Assembly: GCA_010094025.1 (NCBI GenBank)
Contig: ML991800.1
Coordinates: 1 to 64,000, forward strand
Direction: 5' to 3'
Source: Viridothelium virens
Lineage: Eukaryota > Ascomycota > Dothideomycetes > Trypetheliales > Trypetheliaceae
Length of the DNA: 64,000 nucleotides
Shown: positions 23,301 through 34,399 of the stretch, one piece after another
How the letters are laid out: each line of letters starts with the position of its first letter
Numbering within the stretch: position 1 is the stretch's first letter
Made by a program: the position numbers and the translations under genes
The notes under the pieces: generated by a model
Databases searched by the model: none
What the model was told of the DNA's origin: nothing
What the model saw: the letters and a program-made list of their open reading frames with translations, nothing else

Positions 23301-26027
23301 ATGCCTTTGGATCAACCATCTCCCGTGAGAGCTGCTCCACAGCCCTTGTCACCCATCAGTCCTTTGATCGATGCCCGGCCAGGTTCCGTTCGCCGAGATT
23401 CTTCTCTCTACAAGACTTTCAAGGCTTCTGAGTCAGTCTCGGATGTTGACGAGAGCGTACACACAAAGTCACCGATGGCTTCTCCTCGACCTGCACACCA
23501 GCTCCGAAGGAAGCCAGGAGGCGATCTGAAAGCGGCAGCAAATGTTCACGATCTCGGCCCGATTAAGAGACCACGGTCTGCTGGCTCGATCACCAATATG
23601 TCATACTCTGTTACCAATTCTGTAATCTACAGCCCTTCTGGTCATGAATCACTGAATTTGATACCCTCAAGAAACTCGGAAACAATACTGTCGAATAGGG
23701 CATATGAGAGAGAGGGGACAAAGTCAGCAGAGTTGATCAGGACACACTCGTCGCAGCCCAACATGCGTGCATCATTTTCGAAGGAAGTGGCAAGGCTCGC
23801 TGAACTTCCCGACGATGATGATGACGGCGACATCAACGTCGCTTTGGCTAAACTGGAAGGCAAATATGAAAAGAGAAGTCCAGAGCCACAAGAGGTCATT
23901 GAAAGACGTTCGAGAACACCTAAAGCATCTCACAGGGATCCTCCTCCACCCGTGCAAATTCCAGCAAATGACAATACAAATGAGTATCATGGGGTAGCAA
24001 ATGGCAATCTGGCCAGTCCGCTTAGCCCAAGGACGGATACACAAGGCGCAAGCATATATCACATGTCTCACACAACAAACAATACTTATCGCGAACTCCA
24101 ACGACCTGGCACTGCAGGCAAGGTGTCTGTTGCAGAGACAGAAGACTCGTACTCGTCAATACCGCTACTCGAACGGGGTCTCAGTGTCCATGACAAGCAG
24201 ACCAGATTTGTTGCAGGTGCACCCTCGGGCTTAGCTCAACTGAATGCTCTCACAGTGCCTTCAAGTCCTACGATGCCGACATCACCTGCCTCTGCACAGG
24301 GAGATACTCCAAACTCCTCCATGGAGCATGTAGAGGAAACAGAAAGCATGCGTCGCATCCCAAGGGGACAAACCATGCCATTACCGAGATCAAGCAGTCC
24401 ACGGGCCTCGTTCCTGTTAGATTCTGACGAAGAGCTCAGCGACTTTTCAGATGACGATTTATCGACAGAAATCGGAGACGATTTCGAGGATAGGGGAATC
24501 CACAGCTTCTATCACCACGAGACCTCTGATGGGGATGGTAGGAAAGATGATATGTCTCACCCATTGCACTTTCCACCCACACCACCCCCAACTGGGGGCT
24601 TGCAAATGGACAATGGCGCTTCGCCGTCAGGTCACCCGCGGCAGATGCAAATAAGGCCGCCGTCCCCAGATCCAACTCCAGTCTCACGTTACAATCCAAC
24701 ATCTCCGGTCGAAGAAACAGTCACTCACCACAAAGATCTGCTGAATCTTCTTGGCGTTCCACCGCAGCCTTCAGAGGATGTCGAGGAAACCCCCAAGAAA
24801 CAGCATTCCAATGGTTCTCAGCGAACCCTCACACCACAAGCCTCACAACCGCATCTCCCAATGCCATTTTCGCCCTCTACACAGGCGGCACACGTACCAT
24901 TTATCTTGTCGTACGGGTCACATGTTCTGGCACAACAGTTCACCATCATCGAAAGGGACGCTCTTGACGAACTGGACTGGAAAGAACTCGTTAACCTCAA
25001 CTTCTCCAGCTCCGACTCCCCATCCACCTCTCTTAACGAAACGCCACGCGACTGGGTCAACTACCTCCGGACCCAAGATCCACGGGGCCTCGCCCTCATC
25101 ACCGCCCGCTTCAACATCGTCGTCAAATGGGCTGTCTCCGAAATCCTCCTCATCCCCGCCGACCAACCCCTCACCAGCTCTTCCTCCTCCCAACCCCCAT
25201 CCTCGTCCCACCAAAACAACAGCAGCCCCAATAACAACACCGCCGCCCCCGGCCCATCCGCCTCCTTCTCATCTACCTCTGCCTCTGCCTCCGGGACCTC
25301 ACCTCCCTCCCAACCCCACAACTACGCCCTGCGCGTCGCCACCATCCGCAAATACATCCACGTCGCGCTCGCGTGCCGCCGCCTCCGCAACTTCGCCACC
25401 ATGGCGCAGCTCGTCATCGCGCTGACGTCGGGCGACATTGCGCGGCTCGCGCGCACCTGGGCGGGCGTGCCGAAGGAGGAGCTGGCGGCGCTGGCGGAGC
25501 TCGAGCGCCTTGTGGGGCCGGTGGGGAATTTTGGTAGGCTGAGGCGAGAGATGGAGGGGCCGACGTTGGCGTTGGCGTCGAGTGGACAGAATTTGGGTGC
25601 GAGTGGGAGTGTGGGTGGGTTGGGAAGGACGCTGGCGGAGGAGGAGCAGGGCACAATTCCGTTTGTGGGTGTCTATACGCATGATCTTATCTACAATGCG
25701 CAGAAGCCGCCGTACCTACCTAGCTCGACGCGGATTGATGGGACGAGCGGGAATGCGGCGCATGGGCGAGAAGGGTGCAGTGGAGAGGGGTTGGTGAATT
25801 TTGAGAGGCATCATCGCGCGGCGGGTATCGTGAAGAATCTACTACGGTTACTGGAGAGCTCGGGGAGGTATGTGGTCGAGATGGATCGTGAGCCAGCAGG
25901 GACGACGACGACGCCAGACCGAAAAGGCATGCTTAGAGTGGTGCCGGAGGCGTTGGCCCGGTGTCTTTGGCTTGGGGCACTGACCGATCGGGAGATTGCG
26001 CAGTTGTCGAGGAGAATCGAGCCGTGA
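20309..26027 (+). CDS. lte1: Lte1-type Ras-family guanine nucleotide exchange factor
   Basis: Two exons (20309-20631, 20711-26027) with a 79-nt intron (donor GTATGC, branch CTGAC, acceptor CCAG) give 1879 aa. A RasGEF_N domain lies near residues 335-490 ('LVAHITSPSFLDYELLSDFF', 'RTFVALRHWILNYFVDDFVP'). A long, phospho-site-rich disordered middle follows, then a CDC25-type RasGEF domain from about residue 1507 ('QFTIIERDALDELDWKEL', 'FNIVVKWAVSEILL', 'TIPFVGVYTHDLIYNAQKPP'). N-terminal GEFN and C-terminal CDC25 at opposite ends of a large protein is the Lte1 layout. Yeast Lte1 promotes mitotic exit at the bud cortex; in filamentous fungi it is tied to polarity and septation. A Ser/Pro/Asn-rich insert of about 50 residues splits the catalytic domain near residue 1595. 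Another RasGEF subfamily is the alternative. Confidence 0.82.
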
Positions 26028-27170
26028 GGTTTTCTGCTGGAGGGTTGGATTTGTTGATCTGAACGCGCCGGTGATGTGGGGTTTCATATTGGCCAATTAC
26101 GATTTCATTCGTTAGCTGGGCAATAATTTGCGGTTCACTGTTCGTTTTCTGGATTCAGCGCTGGAGTTTATGGATTCTTTCCGGGTTCATTTGGAGACTA
26201 ATCTATCACGGCCGATCTTGACGAAGACTCTTGGATTGCATGTTTTTCGTACATCTCCGAAAGATACCATTGAGCTGACTATTTGGATTGGGCTGAGACG
26301 GGACGAGTTGATGAACAGCGCTGTTTTTACTGTGCAGCTTTTCTATAATATCGGCGCCTGTAGGGCGTCAATTTTATGGTAATGAATATATTCTCATGTT
26401 GCCTGAACTGATAATTTTTTTGCTAAGAGTCCCGTGTAAGCGACCTCTAGAAGGAATTGGAATACAGGTTGTAGTAAAGACGTAAGTACGCGAGCACGTG
26501 AGCACTCAAACAAAGGGAAGATCAAGAATATGTGCGATAGGTATGTTATCAACCAGCGTCTCAATGGTGTCAATTACCATCGGGTGCGTCGTACAGTCGC
26601 ATCGCACGTGATGGAACACGGCACACCAGATCCTGTGCCTGGTTGCATCTCTAAAGACAGCGAGGCTGTCAGCGGACAGGTATCCGATTGGAGTGGGAAC
26701 ATCGTCACCTCGACGCGCAGCATACCTAGCATCTAACTAAAGATGTGGACAGTTTGGGCGGCACGGCGGGGACAGCTTCCGAGCAGTGCAGAGGGAGGGT
26801 GAGCGAGCGTAAGGGAGCGGGAAGCGTTAGAGAGACCGGATCAAAACAGCAAGACTGGCCTAGGAAGCCACTCCGGCGTGGGAAGGCACAGGGAAGTAGG
26901 GTTTGGTGCGTTAGCGAGAGCGCTGGAACCCCAAATCAGGCATGGGCGGGAGCAGATGATCTGGAGTCGCTCGAGATGATGGGCGAGCGTCGGGGTGGTC
27001 CGCGCTTCACTACATAAACAACCATGCCCCGCCGCGCGCGCACTCCTGCCCTCCCCTCGTCCTCCGTCTCTTGCCCATATCTCCCCAGTGCCCCCCATTA
27101 TCCATAGTTCTGCTTCTTGTTTCGAATTCTTCGCCTTTCCACGCATCTAGTCCATCGACAATCATTCGCA
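26028..27170. other. Intergenic between Lte1 and histone H1
   Basis: No gene recognised. The last 200 bases before 27171 are C/T-rich and end in a leader with 'ATCATTCGCA' just before the H1 start. Confidence 0.4.
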
Positions 27171-28490
27171 ATGGCCCCAAAGAAAGCTGCCGCACCCCCC
27201 AAGAAGGCTGCCGCTGCCTCAGGAACCGCCCATGCCTCATATCAAGGTAAGTCCAGCAGTATCATGCCCGCCACGCGTGTCGCGTTGTAGGCGCACTGGT
27301 TCTATCTTGGTCGCCGCTCCTTGCTGACTTTGTTCCTACAGATATGATCAAGGATGCTATCCTGAAAGTGAGTAATCGTTCGTCGCGCGAACCGCTCGGT
27401 CGCATGAGTTCCCGGCCACGTCGTGTCTCCGGGTCCATTCCTATGCAAAACATCACCCGCCATGCAGTTCGAGTGACGAAAGCATGCTGACTTGTTCCTT
27501 CTACAAATAGCTCAAGGATCGCACTGGTTCTAGGTAAATAGGTTTCTTTGTGGTATTGCCCGAAGCTCTACGCGCCGTGGCATTCCCCGCTTGTTTAGAA
27601 TCTGAGGCAGCGACTAACCTAAGTTTTGTTTCAAACAGCCGCCAAGCCATCAAGAAGTACATTCAGGCCAACAATGATTTGCCCAAGAGCATGACGGATA
27701 CCCAATTCAACGCTCACATCAGCCGCGCGCTGCAATCCGGAGAGGAAGACGGGACTTTCTCCCGCCCAAAGGGTAGGTCTGGTCTTGTATACCCACCAGT
27801 CATGGTCACGGATCCAAGTAGCCGTCCATTGATGGTTCTTCAAGAACTTTTCGTATGATTCACGACTACAACGCCTGCTAATCCACGTGTTCAGGTCCCT
27901 CCGGTCCCGTCAAGCTCATGAAGAAGGGTGAGGCTACCAAGACGGAGGACAAGACGGCCAAGAAGGAGGCGAAGCCGGCAGCCAAGCCGGCAGCCAAACC
28001 AAAGACTGCGACTAAGGTATGAACTTGCTTTGATATCTTCCATTGCAACTATCAGAAATACTTATTGTCGCGTTCGGCTGGAACAGGCCAAGTCAACTGC
28101 CGCTAAGCCCGCTGCTGCGAAGAAGGCTGCTCCCAAGAAGCCCGCCACCAAGGCTGCACCGAAGAAAGCTTCCACCAAGGCCAACACTGCCAAGCCGCGC
28201 AAGCAGAAGACCCCAGCTGCCGTAAGTCATCCTTCAATTCCATTCCATTCCATCTCATTTCATGCCAAATTTTTATTGACATACCCTAGGCCCCAGCTAT
28301 CGTCGAAGAGAAGCCCGTCGTCCTTGGCAAGACCAAGTCAGGCCGTGTGACCAAGTCCCGCAACCCTGCTGCGGCTGCACCAGCATCCAAAGCTGGTGCT
28401 AAGAAGGCGACCACAACGAAGAAGGCGACGCCGAAGAAGAGCACGACTCCTAAGAAGAAAGAGGAGAAGAAGGAAGAAGCTGTCGCTTAG
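27171..28490 (+). CDS. Linker histone H1, seven exons
   Basis: Exons 27171-27246, 27342-27367, 27511-27533, 27639-27772, 27895-28016, 28087-28221 and 28290-28490 join in consistent phases to give 238 aa. A short Lys/Ala N-terminal tail precedes the winged-helix H1 globular domain, about residues 22-90: 'SYQDMIKDAILKLKDRTGSS', 'RQAIKKYIQANNDL', 'FNAHISRALQSGEEDG'. Then comes a long Lys/Ala/Pro C-terminal tail with 'AAKPAAKPAAKPK' and 'AAPKKPATKAAPKKA' repeats that binds linker DNA. It compacts chromatin in the nucleus. Fungi usually carry a single H1 gene, and it has introns, unlike animal H1 genes. Two exons are only 26 and 23 nt and both lie inside the globular domain. All six introns have GT-AG borders. 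Confidence 0.95.
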
Positions 28491-30655
28491 ATGGCTGCTA
28501 ATCCTTCTTGTCGAGGCAATGAAGTCACGGATGTGTAGAAGGGGCGTATGTGTGTAGGGAGGCGCCGGGTTCATGCACGAGCGATATGGGTATGGGCTTT
28601 CTCGGGATCGAAATATCCTGCTCTTTGTCTTAGGATGTCGAAGATCCTTTTTCTCTCCAAAGATTTGGGAAATGGGTCTTTTGCTCTCGGTTCGCTCTCA
28701 AGATATCGTCGTCGGGGATATTTCTTATTTCCTTTGTCTCTTGCTACTTGGCCTGTTGTTAGTGGGGTCATGAAATGTCTGTACAAATCCTTTGATGGTC
28801 CGGCGCTCTGGCGTCTAGAATTCGACAAAGTTCAAAAACATTTCTTGCCGCTCCTAGTGACATTCGTTATTGCTCATCGCATATATTTCATATACTGCCC
28901 GGTGGATAAGACTGGAACGGAGGTTGGCCAAATGATATCTACCAAAAAAAAAAAAAAAAATGATTGGCCTCAGCCATTGCTTTGGGATCGTGAGTAAGCA
29001 TCTTATGTATGTGGTGGCGAGGCATAACAAAGTTCCTTGGAAGCAATATCCTCTTCCCTAGGGTTATGATTCCACGAATCCACACCGTTAGGCATCGTCA
29101 CCCCACATTAGCTCGAAAGCATCTAGCCTTGCCAACTAGACAAAAGACACGATATGCTTTTCAGGACAGGCAATCATCGGGATCCTATCAAGTCAAGTAC
29201 GACGCCGGGATCGACTACCGAGTAGCCTAATCTCACCTGCAGATGCGCCCAGTATCGTTTGTCACCTAACACCTACAGTCTTACCGAAAGGGAAGTGGAT
29301 CTCGATGTGTTCAGTATTAGGTACTTTAAGATGTCGTGTTGGGCCTTGCAGTGCTAGTGCCGAGTTCGACATTCTCCATCATCCGTTAAAGCAAGCATCC
29401 GGAGTTGCACGAATGGATGGGGCCGCCACGCAATTTAGCACCCGGCCTCAAGGATGTATGCAATGTTCGCTTCAGGCGATTTACCAACGGTGCATTTGGA
29501 CAACAGCCAGATTGCAAAAAGAAAGTGCAGCCAATTCCACGTCAAAAGGACCAAGCAATCAATCCCGGACTGGCGTCGGGCGCTAGGCCGCCTCGAGCGA
29601 CTCGGATCCAGCTCTTCGTCCTTTCCCTCCCCCAATAGACGAGGATTCGATGGTGCGCAGATGACACCTAAGCACAATCTGCCATGAGGATTGCCAAGGG
29701 TCAGCACGGCTACAGCAAGGACAGGGCGACCCGCGCTTATCGGGAGGATTGGGAGTGGAAGTGTGGAGAGTGGTGGAGTGGGAAGGAAGATGGCACCGAT
29801 GGAGTACCGTTACTGCGGAGAAAGCAGCGACGAGAGAGGTTGAGATGGAAAGCTCCGGCTAGTCATGAGCCTGCCCAATCCAGACGACCCGTAGCCAATA
29901 TATGCTTTTGCGGGCCGAGAGGGCCATGGATGACGAGTTTTGAGACGCCAGGACGCCTGTGACAGCGAATGGATGCTTGATGCTACCGCTTCCCGATTCG
30001 AGAGCGTGCACGTTATTTTACCTACGGAATGCCTCGAGTCCCTTTTGCAGCAACCTTCTTCCCCAATTTATTCTTCGCTGCCCTCCCTCTCTCTCTGTGC
30101 CCTGCCCGCCACGAGTGATGGTCGTCGCTCGCTGAGCCTGTACTGTACCGTTACTGGGCGTCGACTCTGCTGCTCCCGCCTGGGCTTGGCTCTGTGCTGG
30201 TCCGGTGGGTGGGTGAGTGGGTTGTGCTTAGTCATGGCGGCAGCTGTCGTGTCTCAGCCTAGGCTCGTAGGGGGTCCGCCTCCAGCCCCGAGCACTTGCT
30301 GGTTTATCGTGGAACTCTCATGCCAAAGTGCCGACCTCAACCAACCAAGCCGCGTCTTATTAGGTGAGCGATATCCTGACCCTGTTACATGTACCAGTGA
30401 CCCCTCCAGTCGCGCTTCTTGCTGTGGCGGCTGCCTCGTCTGCTCTGCTCCCCTACGCGTTGCCGATCACCTGAGCCTGTTGGCTCCGCAGCACAACACT
30501 GTCATCTCCTCGATCTCCAAATCAGCCGCCAATCCATCCTGCATCCCCGTTGACTTTTTTGTTTACACTGTCGCGCGGCTCATGTCGCGCCTTCGCTGAA
30601 TCATGCCCGTGCTAACCATCCTCATCTCCAGATGGGCCCTTCCTGACTGTACGAC
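28491..30655. other. Intergenic region and long leader of Swi1
   Basis: 2.2 kb with no supported gene. A 17-A run lies at 28944-28960. The 219-codon frame at 29940-30599 lacks motifs and sits in a C/T-rich stretch. I read it as the promoter and long 5' leader of the Swi1 gene, as seen for many regulatory genes in filamentous fungi. Confidence 0.4.
28944..28960. repeat. Poly(A) homopolymer, 17 bases
   Basis: A pure run of 17 A, about 450 bases downstream of the histone H1 stop. No target duplication or retroelement body is attached, so it is most simply a slippage-prone homopolymer. Confidence 0.9.
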
Positions 30656-33600
30656 ATGAACGCTTGGCCGCAGGATAGCAATGGCATCTATCCTAATGCG
30701 CCCGACCCCAATGCGAACTTTGATCCCTCGATGAGCTCCATGTTTACCCCAACCGGCTTCGACGGCAATCCGTATCAGAATGCTCAGCGCATGCAGAATG
30801 GAAACGGTCGCGGTCCCTCGCCAGCCTTCCCGAACTCGGGCTATCAAGTCAACCCGGTCATCCCCTCCAAGCGACCGCATCCAGGTGGAGACAACATGGG
30901 AGGCTCACCTGCGCCTGGGCATCCCAATCCGAACATTTCGCGCTCGCAGACTCCGCAGCAGATGCCCTACCAGAACTTCGGTGGGCAACCAGGAGGGCAA
31001 AATTTCCAAACACCGAATCCATATCAACACCTTCAGCAGACGGCATCCAGCAATGCGACTCCCTCACCAACAATGCCGAATCAACAGTTTCGCCCGCCTG
31101 CGGTCCCCCAGCGAATGCCCACTGCTTCCCCCCACCAATTCCCCACCTCGCAGCAGAACTTTGGTGGCCAAATGTCTCCGCCGCCGACAGATCAGAACAG
31201 CCGTATGGGCACCCCGCAGAACTCTCATGGTCAAAATATGATGGGCAACATGGGCATGGGTCAAGGGTACAACCCAATGGGAATGTCACCGGCAAACATG
31301 ATGGGAATGCCTGCACAGTCAGTTGCCCTGACAGATAATTTACAACAACGGCAAGCTGAAATGCAAAGGCAATACCAAATGCGACTGCAGTCAATGCAAC
31401 ACGGTGGACAGCAATTCGGCGGACAACAACGACAGCAAAATGGCGGGCCTAACCCGATGGCAGGTGCTCAAGGTGGTCCACCTAGCCAGGGTATGCCCGG
31501 CGGCAGTAGACCTGGATTTCCGCAGCAGAATGCGCCTGTCAATGACCAGGTGCTCAGAAGCATAACATCATATATGCAGACGCAGGGCCTGCCATTCAAT
31601 CCACATCCCATGGTACAAGGTCGACCGGTGAATGTCACAGGTCTCTTTGGTACCGTCATAAAACTTGGCGGGTCCCAGAGGATTACCATGGCAAACCAAT
31701 GGCCTATGCTCGTACAAACTCTCGGCTTCCTCCCACAACAATTTCCAACAGCCGTCCAAGAGATACAAGCTTACTGGCAACGCAATCTTGCTCCGTATGA
31801 GAAATACTACATTACCCAGAAAAAGAGGCAGGCTCAGGCGCAACAAATGGGAATGATGTCGAACGGCGTCCCTCAAATGTCGCCAACTAAGATGATGCAG
31901 CCTGGTGCACAGGAACAAGCGCAACAATATATGCAAAGCCAAATGCAACAGCAACGTAACCAGGCGGGTCCGCCAACTCCCAGGAACGCTTCTGGAGATA
32001 TGAATACGGCTAATGGCTCAGCGACACCCCAGCCAGGAATGCCGCCGAATCGACAGCAGAACGTTCTTCAACATCAGCGAATGGGCTCTGCTGCTCCGAG
32101 TGATACTGGTACCTCCACCGAGCAGCACCAGCCCGTTCCCCAAACGCCTACAAAAGCCAGCAAGGTCAGAGGTGGACCGCCAACACCTCCTGGAGATAAA
32201 CAAATCACCACTAGGCTCAAATATAAGCCAGAGAGTTCTACCTATCTGCCAAAACATCGAACACTTGATTCGGGAATGTACGGTGCGTACGATCTGGAAC
32301 ATCTCATTAGTCTTGGCACAAAGCTCGCATACGCCATGCCGAATATTCCAACCGTTGAGGAGATGGGGTGGATTGACATTCGAGCCCTCATCATGAGCCT
32401 CCAATGCGGTATTCATGCAGAGGTCCGGCTTGCCTTAGATCATCTTGTCATGCTCTCGCACGAACAACGGTTGCCCACTGGTGGCCTTGAACTCGAGAGA
32501 TGTGAGGATCTTGTCGATGCACTGGTGGATTGCGCTGAAGAGCAGATTGATTATCTGGCCGAAGACGCTACAGAAGTCTCTGATGCCGTTGATCTGTCCT
32601 CTTACGAAGATTTGGTTCGAGGGTGTCTAACAGAGAATTCTACTCTACAGGATGTTCCCGAATTTGGTACCGACGAATTTGAGCTGGACCGCGCCTCAGA
32701 TAGACTCATCGCGGTCTCCACCATCCTACGAAACCTTTCATTTAACCCAGCAAATCACAAATACCTCTGCTACAATCCACTCATCAAGTTCATCTCGAAT
32801 ACCATCCGGCTGCTTGGAACACGACATTTGATTCTTCGCTCCAGCACCAATACACAGGATTTCATGAAGGACATTGTCACCTTCTTCAGCAATACCGCCC
32901 AAGAGATCTCTCTCCCATCACAATCGGACGCCCACCACATTCTTCGCTTCCTACTTGCTTTTGCCCCCTGTCCTCCACCTGTCATCACCACAAGTCCTTC
33001 GGGCATTGCCTCCGTCCGCTTTGCTCCTTACCAACCAACTGCTCACCGTTACCTACCTCATGCAGTTGACACCTTGGCCAAACTTCTCGCCCGTGACGAC
33101 CCTAATCGAGCACACTTCAAAGCTCTTTTCGCTGCCGAGGCTGCCAACCCGACTCCTTCTTCTTTAATCTCGACCAACGGTACCTCCGACTTCTCCCTCA
33201 CCCACCCTTACGACCTCCTCACCCGCACCTTCGCCCTCGCCATCGCCCCGCTCCCCGAACGCGCTCGCGGCCTCTCTTCCCAAGCCGAACTCCGCATCGC
33301 CGACGCCCGCAAACCCTACCTCACCCAAGGCATGCTCGCCGCCGACATTCTCGCCTGCCTCATCCCCCCCACCTCCGCCAGCACCCAACCAGACAGCAGC
33401 ATCATCCTGAACGGCGGTTCCGTGAACAACAACCACAGCCACAACCACAGCGGCAGCAGCAGCGGCAATGGCAATGGCAACAGCACCGCAAACAACAACC
33501 ACGCCTCTACTGTTACCGTCACCCCCGTGCTCGCCTCCCCGTCCAGCCTCGCCCGCGCCTGGCTTGAATCCGAAGACGGCTGGGCCCCGAGTCTCCTTCG

Positions 33601-34399
33601 TCTCGTGTGCGTGCTGTCGACCGACCAGAGCGTCGTGCAGGCGAATGCGGCGGCGGGTCGGCCGCTTACCGAGGCCGCGCCCCCGCAGGCTGGTGGCGGT
33701 CGTGGCGGGCGTCAGGGACACCATGCGCAGCAGCAGCAGCAACAGCAGCCGCGTATTGATCACGAGGCGTCTGGATTTGGGCTGGTGACGCATCGAGCGT
33801 TGGGTATGTTGAGGCGGTTGGCGGAGATGGCGGGGGTGGATGAGGAGGTTGGGTTTAGGTGGGATGAGGTGTTTGAGGAGGATGAGGAGGAGGGTGCTGA
33901 GGAGGAGATTGAGGGAGAAGGAGAGGAGGAGGGGGAGGAGGAAGGGGCGGCTGCTGATGCTGCTGCTACTGCTGCTGAAACTTCGACAAATGGCGTCGTT
34001 GTTGGTGTCGGCGTCGAAGATGATGCGGAGAAGCAGCAAGCTGAAAGCCAAAATGCGGTCGTGCGGAGCATTGAAGCTCCTACTTCTGCTACCAACGCCT
34101 CCCCATCGTCTAAGGCTCCGGACATCCCTGTCACTAACGGCGACACTACTGCTCCCATCGTGCCTCCTCAACCAGCTAATGGCGACACCTCCCACCACCC
34201 TTCACCCTCCAAACATCCTCGACGTAAGTCCCAACCCTTCTCACGCACCGCTGCCATCGCTACAGCTGTCGGCGGTCTCGGCGCGAGCAAAGCCGATGTC
34301 CTCCCCAAGCGAGAAATGCTCCTTGGCGCACTGCTAACACCCGACATCGATGCCGTGGCGCTGAGGGGATTGTGCTCGCTTGCCAGTCTGGAGCGATGA
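30656..34399 (+). CDS. swi1: Swi1, ARID subunit of SWI/SNF remodeller
   Basis: Single open frame of 1247 aa from the ATG at 30656. Residues 1-290 are Gln/Asn/Pro/Met-rich low complexity. An ARID domain follows at about 296-385: 'ITSYMQTQGLPFNPHP', 'VNVTGLFGTVIKLGGSQRI', 'WPMLVQTLGF', 'IQAYWQRNLAPYEKYY'. After a second low-complexity stretch, residues about 520-900 form the helical Swi1/BAF250-type C-terminal region ('MGWIDIRALIMSLQCGIHAE', 'DLVDALVDCAEEQIDYL'). The tail has His/Asn, poly-Gln and very acidic runs. In the complex this subunit binds DNA through ARID and anchors the remodelling ATPase. A 42-nt in-frame GTAAGT...CTACAG near 34223-34264 could be an optional intron. Orthologues are 1000-1400 aa, so the length is normal. 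Confidence 0.9.
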   Translation: MNAWPQDSNGIYPNAPDPNANFDPSMSSMFTPTGFDGNPYQNAQRMQNGNGRGPSPAFPNSGYQVNPVIPSKRPHPGGDNMGGSPAPGHPNPNISRSQTPQQMPYQNFGGQPGGQNFQTPNPYQHLQQTASSNATPSPTMPNQQFRPPAVPQRMPTASPHQFPTSQQNFGGQMSPPPTDQNSRMGTPQNSHGQNMMGNMGMGQGYNPMGMSPANMMGMPAQSVALTDNLQQRQAEMQRQYQMRLQSMQHGGQQFGGQQRQQNGGPNPMAGAQGGPPSQGMPGGSRPGFPQQNAPVNDQVLRSITSYMQTQGLPFNPHPMVQGRPVNVTGLFGTVIKLGGSQRITMANQWPMLVQTLGFLPQQFPTAVQEIQAYWQRNLAPYEKYYITQKKRQAQAQQMGMMSNGVPQMSPTKMMQPGAQEQAQQYMQSQMQQQRNQAGPPTPRNASGDMNTANGSATPQPGMPPNRQQNVLQHQRMGSAAPSDTGTSTEQHQPVPQTPTKASKVRGGPPTPPGDKQITTRLKYKPESSTYLPKHRTLDSGMYGAYDLEHLISLGTKLAYAMPNIPTVEEMGWIDIRALIMSLQCGIHAEVRLALDHLVMLSHEQRLPTGGLELERCEDLVDALVDCAEEQIDYLAEDATEVSDAVDLSSYEDLVRGCLTENSTLQDVPEFGTDEFELDRASDRLIAVSTILRNLSFNPANHKYLCYNPLIKFISNTIRLLGTRHLILRSSTNTQDFMKDIVTFFSNTAQEISLPSQSDAHHILRFLLAFAPCPPPVITTSPSGIASVRFAPYQPTAHRYLPHAVDTLAKLLARDDPNRAHFKALFAAEAANPTPSSLISTNGTSDFSLTHPYDLLTRTFALAIAPLPERARGLSSQAELRIADARKPYLTQGMLAADILACLIPPTSASTQPDSSIILNGGSVNNNHSHNHSGSSSGNGNGNSTANNNHASTVTVTPVLASPSSLARAWLESEDGWAPSLLRLVCVLSTDQSVVQANAAAGRPLTEAAPPQAGGGRGGRQGHHAQQQQQQQPRIDHEASGFGLVTHRALGMLRRLAEMAGVDEEVGFRWDEVFEEDEEEGAEEEIEGEGEEEGEEEGAAADAAATAAETSTNGVVVGVGVEDDAEKQQAESQNAVVRSIEAPTSATNASPSSKAPDIPVTNGDTTAPIVPPQPANGDTSHHPSPSKHPRRKSQPFSRTAAIATAVGGLGASKADVLPKREMLLGALLTPDIDAVALRGLCSLASLER

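Noticed and set aside
24751-25425. 224-codon Pro/Ser/His-rich frame
   Set aside because: An out-of-frame reading of the Lte1 catalytic region caused by high GC.
28944-28960. Poly(A) tail of a retroposed gene or SINE
   Set aside because: No upstream body with tRNA-like boxes and no flanking duplication.
29940-30599. 219-codon frame upstream of Swi1
   Set aside because: C/T-rich leader without domain or splice continuation. More likely 5' leader than protein.
33164-34198. 344-codon frame on the minus strand
   Set aside because: Antisense to the Swi1 coding sequence, in its GC-rich part where stops are rare. No motifs.
34223-34264. 42-nt intron near the Swi1 C-terminus
   Set aside because: Borders are plausible, but the frame is open either way and nothing decides it, so I kept the single exon.
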